DNA from: Gnomoniopsis sp. IMI 355080
Taxonomy: Eukaryota > Ascomycota > Sordariomycetes > Diaporthales > Gnomoniaceae
Assembly: GCA_027946555.1 (NCBI GenBank)
Contig: JAPEVC010000142.1
Coordinates: forward strand, 1 to 64,000
Length of the DNA stretch: 64,000 nt
Reading direction: 5' to 3'
Part shown: positions 58,201 through 64,000 of the stretch, in pieces
Layout of the letters: each line of letters opens with the position of its first letter
Position numbering within the stretch: the first letter of the stretch is position 1
Translations under genes and position numbers: made by a program
Notes under the pieces: model-generated
Told to the model about the DNA's origin: nothing
The model's database searches: none
The model's input: only the letters and a program-made list of their open reading frames with translations

Positions 58201-60399
58201 GCGGGTCGGGTGCGACGGGTTTTCTAATGTTTCAAGAGTCAGTCCACTTTAGAAGCACAGAGAAGTCATCTTATGAATCCTTATCTCTTTGCCTTTGGCA
58301 AGAGGAACAACTTTGGAAGCTGGGGTGATATTGAGAGAGACTGACTGTTGTCGAGGCCATTAGTCTCATCATGACAGCCATGAAGTGCAGGCCCAAGGGG
58401 AAGGTCCACGTAGGTTTCGTAACCCGCAGAGTAACAACCATGTGCATGCCAAGCCATATTTGAGCTCATGGGTTGTCGTCCATACAAGTAATCTGCGGCA
58501 GTCGAGTCCACAAGTGAAAGGCTTTGTTCCTCGCCCCAGAAAAGTTGGGGGGCTCCTGGCATAAGCAAGAATGTGACAAACTGAGCAAGGAGTTGGCGTT
58601 CGGTTCCTTGCTCCAATGCGGGCCACCGGAAGACCTAGAAAGACCCATTAGCAAAGCTCTCCAGAACATTTGTATCGGGGAACGTCACTACTTACGTCCT
58701 GGCTCGTGGCTCCAAAGAGGTGCCTAGGATCGAGCATGCCGGTATTTGCGTTGACGAAGTCATTTTGAAGCATCATGTCGTTCCAGAATGACACGAAGTC
58801 GACGCCATACTCTCCGATTGGACCGTCAAGCCTAAATGTGTGGAGGATGTCAGCATATATGATCGAGCTCACAATACCTATATCTCAGTAGACAGGATTC
58901 AATCAAAACTTACCCGAGAAACCTTGTCATTGCACCATAAATAGTGTAGTGGAAGGCAGTTCCATCGAGTGCTGTCAGACCAAAATCGCGAATGTATTCC
59001 GAGCTGCTTGTCATGTTGGTTGCCATTGCAGCCTCAGTGAAATTCGTCGCGTATTGATCGGCTTGTCTACCACGGCCGAAATAGACGCTGGACTGAGCAT
59101 CGGTACCAACGACCTCACCGATAATCAAAAAGTTCTCCTTGCGGTAGTGCCTAGCACATTCTCGCTGATATTGTGAGAACTCGCTTAGAGCGTCGACAGT
59201 CATTTGCAAGGCCTTGTCCATTCTGAACCCATCTAGGTCCAAGGAGGCTATTTGCATGCAAGAAAAGTGCTTGATCTTGTCGAGAACATCGACTCTCCAC
59301 TCTCGTAAGCGATCCTGGACTGCATCGAACTTTGAGAGCTGATTTTGCCAGACTGGAACTGATCCGGTTACAGCAGTGCCGGCCAGGTCGCCGTAGAGTG
59401 AGAATTCGCTGTCATGGCATTGGGTCTCCACACTGGAGAGATTTGTCAAGGGATAGCCATTGTTATCCCAAAAGCGTGGGTATGTACAGGTGGTATTGAT
59501 TTGATCTCCGGGCTGAAAGTCGAGATATCTCCCTGCGGATTTCTGTTAGTTGATGATTCCGTCCGTACCTACAGAGTAAGAAGAGAAGAAGATCAAGTAG
59601 GAAATTAATGCTGCATCCCAAACATAGTTCGAGAGCAATCTGGTACATGGAATCTTTCAAATACCCAGCTCTGACAGCAACGGAGAGGTGAGAACAAGAT
59701 TGGGTATGCATACTATCACTCTTCCAAAAATAATCGTATTCTGTCCATGAGAATGGCGCTGTGGCGTTTGCATAGCCGGAGAACCCTATCAAATCCCCCA
59801 TTCTGATAGGGTATCTAAGTCAGCTTTTACATCGTGGAATAGGCGGTGAAGTATGAGACAACGTACGTAGCCATTGTGTTATCAAGCACGACGAACATGC
59901 CCCGTTCATGAATCGCATCGATAAGGTCACGCCAGTCTTGTATCTGACCGTGATGCCGATCCATCAAGGTAAGATCCAAGGGACTGTATCCATCACCCTG
60001 CCATGGCTGGTTGATGAAAGGACTTCCCATAAGATATATAACACTTATTCCGGTGCCTTGAATATAGTCCAGATCACGAAGGAGACCTTGGGTATCACCG
60101 CCAAACCGCAACTGATTGCTCATCAAGTCATGTTCGAAATGTGTGCCATTTGCTTCGTCATTTGTGGGATCTCCATTTGCGTAGCGGTCGAGGGACAAGG
60201 TGTAGAAGGGAACTCGCCAATTGCTTGGCGATAATGTGTAGTTGTGACCCGTCCATTCTCCCCAGTAGTCAAGAGGATCGGTTGCGGTATCATTTTGATT
60301 CAGGTTCCAAGCTGATTCAGAGGCGTCATACTTCAACCCAAAGATAGTAGTGAAGCAGACGCTTACAGACAACAAGAGACTATAGCCATTGAGTAGCAT
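52224..60399 (-). CDS. ags1: Cell wall alpha-1,3-glucan synthase
   Basis: Thirteen minus-strand exons join in phase to 2338 aa: 60399-59867, 59802-59714, 59532-58914, 58831-58696, 58634-58346, 58223-57143, 57003-56717, 56638-55942, 55876-55825, 55753-55208, 55141-54818, 54639-53523 and 53470-52224. After a signal peptide comes an extracellular GH13 amylase-like domain (LDGFRMDKALQ, GEVVG, FRWPALEQG), then one membrane helix near residue 1070. The cytosolic GT5 synthase follows, with the nucleotide-sugar loop KIGGLG (about 1150) and EPFGLVAVEFGRKGALG (about 1517). A Ser-rich linker (about 1600-1800) leads to a C-terminal block of 10 or more helices (from about 1920) thought to export the glucan. 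The enzyme makes alpha-1,3-glucan, a wall polymer that can mask beta-glucan and aid hyphal aggregation. No amylase gene is clustered beside it. Confidence 0.95.
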
Positions 60400-63300
60400 G
60401 GTGGGCCAAGTTGAGTTGCCAGAGTTGTTGAACTAGAAAAGAAACTAATTGAAGAAAAAAAACACGAAAAAAGCCATGTTCCCCTGGAAGGCAGATGGCT
60501 CAAAGACATATTATATAACTCGGGTGTTGATGAGCACATCATTTCTGCCCAGCATCCAAAGGGCTGAGCTCATACTACCTAGAGGCCCAGGCTCTGTCCC
60601 TCCCCGGGAAACAATTCTCGGGAGATTACCCCCGGCATCATCCGCAGCAAGAGAGGTGGAAGCCGCGAGATGTGCTTGTACATACTAAAGATTTACGGGG
60701 CGGTGGCTGCGTGTCAACAAATTGCATGGCCCGGCCTGCAAGCGGCCATCACAGCGCTTTGGAAAGCAACTCTGCTTGTGGCGACAACACAATACAACCA
60801 CACAAATGTATCTCAACTCCAGCGTACTCGTTTGGGTGCCACTGGGGTTGCTATCCGGAAGTATCTTCGCGGAGTTGGGGGCTTGTCTTTGGTCGGATAT
60901 CCGTGCAAAATCGTGACCCGGGTTTACCACTTACCAGGACCATGATCTGCGTGGACGCGATAGCAGCATCCACGTGAAAGTGGGGCTGACTTGTTGAGCC
61001 TTGTGGCATCGGCGTCTTATCGGACAGTCAAAAAATGACGAGAAGATAGATTTCTGTCAGGTACATAGCTCAGGTACACCGATCAAATGTCTGTGCGTTG
61101 ACACGTACATAAGTAGACGCGAACCCTCCCTATCTAAGTGGTGTAGTATTTCTCTCAGATTAGGTTAAGACCTTTGGGGGGATCTAAGCTGAGTCGGAAA
61201 GACCGCGAACCGCCACTAAGAGTTGCAGTGTAGAGTAACGTCCTAGGGTTGCTCGCGCTAGTAGAACCCTATATGAGCGTCGATCATTGCTACCCGCTGC
61301 TTGATTCAGCTACCTACCTAAGGTAGGTAATGTATGGACCTACAACGGACGGCCTGCAAGTTCGATCATGACGGTGAAGGCGTTCATGCGAATGCGATAA
61401 AAGATGGAGCAACAGTAAGTATTCGGGAGAGTGCGCGTCAGAGACCCAACTCGCAGATCTCGGAATCAAAGAGTAGGTAAGATGGCGTGGCCCGTGGGGA
61501 CGGAGAGCGAGTTTCAAAGGGACGATCGCTTGTGGCTTGATCCCCATGTGTTCGTGCGGCTCGTGCGTGACAGGGGCTCTCGGGATCGTTGTACAGGTAC
61601 CCAGGCTTGGTCTCGCATAGTAATAAAGGAGCTGTATTCTGTGGATCTATAATGGATTCCTGGATGTCATTTTGCTTTTGTGGCCCAGGATGCCAATGGA
61701 AGAATGCAAACGTAGGCCGGAATCCACCAGTCGCTTCGCGATTGTCCTGCAAGCGAGTTAGCAAACACCCTCTTTAGTGGTCCCAACAAAATTCCTTTTT
61801 TTTCTTCTCCCCCCTTCATGTGAAGGGAGTCTCGAACCTCACAGGTCTCCCAGAATGCCGGTATAGTCCATTCGATGCTGCAGCAAAATGCAAGGGGTCG
61901 TGTCTGTCAGGGTCGTACACGATCGCTATTGTGTCGCTCCAGGTGGATTCTTGCAACCGCATTCAGGCGCTTGATCTTTTTAAAGTTAGACCTCGGTGGA
62001 TAAGCCGCTGCGGCTGCATTAGGGTTGCAGCGTCTTGGCCAGGATTATCCCGTTGTTTGTGACATTGGCTTGACTGCTGTCAAGGAAATTTCAAGTAAGC
62101 TTGAATCGCCAAGAAGACTTCGGTCAAATTCAGGGCGGCTCAACAGCACGTAGCAACTACTGTAGACGCGACTGGTTCGAAAGCCTTGCTATCTCTCCCG
62201 GTCTCATAGTATACCACCCATACTACTTGTAGATATGAGTTCCCTTCGCCGAACCAAGCTCCACTGAAGCTGTCATTTCCTGGCTGGGCCCTGGCCTCGC
62301 GACCTTAGAAGAGTGGAGCGGCCTATAGTCAGGGAATATAGCTTGCCTCCAGGCTCGGCCTTGCTGGTCGAACTGTACCTGTTGAGATACCGGGGATTAT
62401 TTAGCAACGATGACCTTCAACTTGGAAAGTCAAGTTCCAAGGATCCAAGTTCTACGGAGATGGTCCGTAGGCCTCGGTTGGGCAGGATTGCAGTGCCCTC
62501 TATTCCTGACCTTTGCCTCCGCCTTCGTGGGGAGGTTGTTACACAACAATGCATCCAGTCTGCAAAACATCCTCGGTCCTACGACTCCGGCCCACTACGG
62601 AGTGTTCTCTGCAGCTCGATCGATACTGCTTAGCGTGCGAAGTGCTGAAATGCAATGTCAAATACATTTGCCAAGGTCAAAGCAAACATGGCGCACTTGA
62701 AGTACCATCATCATGACGGCACCCTCAATCAGAGGCCTGCGTTAGAGTTTATGTGCTTTGGCACCTATACGCATGTTACCCTCCTCCAAGCGTCCGAATT
62801 CTAAGCATGTTTCTCGTATTGAGAAGTGATTCACTGTCTACATCGGTTATCTCGTTAAGATTGATGTAGCGCGAACTCCGTGGTTCGAGCGACCAATTCT
62901 CAATAACTAGGTATGCATCCGTAGAGACTTTTCAATCAGCACTTATTTTCGGCATTTGCTGTGGCGCTAAACTAGGGCTTGGCATCCATCACTGAAGAAG
63001 CCGACTGCTCTCCTGCATATCTGGTAGGTAACCTGCATTCTAGATTATGCAAGCAAGCAAGGTTGGCGACAGGCAAACACGGCAAACAGTTGCTGAAGGA
63101 TTACGGTGCACTACTCAAGCAGGAAGCTGTGCGGTCCACAAATTCTCGCTGAATCTCCGTGGCAGCCCTATACCTAGGTGGTCCAGATTCGCCGTCGTGA
63201 TAAGCTCTGCGTCCCTGACTAGTTCAGCTAGTCTCCCAACGGTGGGTCGTGCAAGGTCACATCGGCGGAACGTCTGGATTCGTAAATACAACTCGGTGAC

Positions 63301-64000
63301 GGACGACCCTGACTATGAAAGCAGTCAACCGGCGACAGTTCATCCGCCCACTCGACTGATGCCGGCTCGCCCTTCCCTAACATTTTGACAGCTACAATAA
63401 GCTGGCTCGCGTTATTACGGAAGGGAACGTCGCTAACGGACCGATATCTCCCACCCATGGACAGCCACCATAATCTGCGTCTGCGATGTCAGGGACAGCT
63501 TTGCACCATCCTTACGTGATGAAAACAATACCACGCAAGCATTTTCGTACCCATGCTGGCGGCGACCTCTGAAGTCACGATTTCGCCATCCAGCATATCC
63601 GTTATTCCCACGTGGGATTATAATACCTATTGTGGGCAGGTTACACGAGCCCTCCGACCAAAATCCCTCGAATCCCGGAGCCCGAGGACATCATACTTGC
63701 TGCGGGAGGTGACGATCGCCGAGAATGGGTCGTTACGATCAAAGTTGCGCTGCATCTTCTATCAATCGTCGTCGAATTGCAAAGTATCAGGTAATTACTA
63801 CGCCACTTTCGTACGTAGGTACAGCAGAGGCGAGGAAGCCGGTGAAAGAGTCTGGGGCTTAGAGTCTGGTCTAGATCGAACCACAGCAAAAGACGCATGT
63901 CCAACCATCAGACCTCCTCCCAACTCGACAGTGGACTCACACAATAAGTTTGACTACTGAATCCTGATGCACCTACCATCCGGACACATCTGCAAATGCT
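60400..64000. other. Gene-free 3.6 kb upstream of ags1
   Basis: No gene is supported on either strand; open frames are short, overlap one another and match no family. A near-perfect palindrome ACCTACCTAAGGTAGGT lies at about 61312-61330, and a TACCTAGGT motif near 63171. The first part should contain the ags1 promoter. A gene starting beyond the window edge cannot be excluded. Confidence 0.5.

Noticed and set aside
52224..60399. Several separate genes (amylase, glycosyltransferase, membrane protein) on the minus strand
   Set aside because: All pieces join in phase through consensus introns in the exact order of an alpha-1,3-glucan synthase.
1..64000. CRISPR arrays, 5S rRNA, telomere repeats or further tRNA genes
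   Set aside because: I found no regularly spaced direct repeats, no 5S-like sequence, no TTAGGG arrays and no other B-box match on either strand.

Overview
The window reads as nuclear DNA of a filamentous ascomycete (Pezizomycotina, probably Sordariomycetes). Genes have short spliceosomal introns (about 50 to 180 nt, GTRAGT-type donors, CTRAY branch sites). Several families are typical of moulds: cell-wall alpha-1,3-glucan synthase, a PTH11/rhodopsin-type 7TM protein, a DUF4470-MYND protein and a small Cys-containing secreted protein. The species cannot be fixed from the sequence alone.

Layout. 1-12.9 kb: a 7TM membrane protein (+), the mitochondrial phosphate carrier (-), flotillin (-), an unknown 284-aa protein with a PPTY motif (+), a GNAT acetyltransferase with a microsatellite-encoded Ser run (-) and a small His/Lys-tailed protein (-). 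12.9-20.2 kb is gene-poor, with a (TTG)16 microsatellite, a perfect hairpin and only weak coding candidates. 20.2-38.2 kb is a dense housekeeping block: a DDX60-like helicase (-), cytosolic leucyl-tRNA synthetase (-), a small predicted mitochondrial membrane protein (+), AP-3 sigma (-), frataxin (+) and an EDE1-like endocytic scaffold (-). 39.3-47.0 kb holds a glutathione S-transferase (-), a small secreted protein (-), an FHS-type MFS sugar permease (+) and a tRNA-Arg(CCU) gene (+). 47.6-51.4 kb is a DUF4470-MYND protein (+). 52.2-60.4 kb is a 13-exon alpha-1,3-glucan synthase (-). 60.4-64 kb shows no convincing gene.

Gene models were assembled by hand by joining exons in phase; exon lengths and phases were checked and agree for all multi-exon genes listed. 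The genes do not form one pathway. There are two close divergent pairs, LeuRS with the small mitochondrial protein and AP-3 sigma with frataxin, which probably share promoters.

Most unusual observation: the tRNA-Arg(CCU) gene has two interruptions. One is a 20-nt intron at the canonical position next to the anticodon. The other is a 57-nt insert inside the anticodon stem that carries complete spliceosomal-intron signals (GTAAGT, CTAAT, TTTGTAG). Removing both gives a well-formed 72-nt tRNA. Other points for a second look are a 61-codon open extension after the frataxin TAG, an in-frame N-terminal extension of the GNAT protein that resembles a mitochondrial presequence, very small exons that naive gene calling would lose, and a recurrent TACCTAGGTA-like palindrome confined to non-coding DNA.
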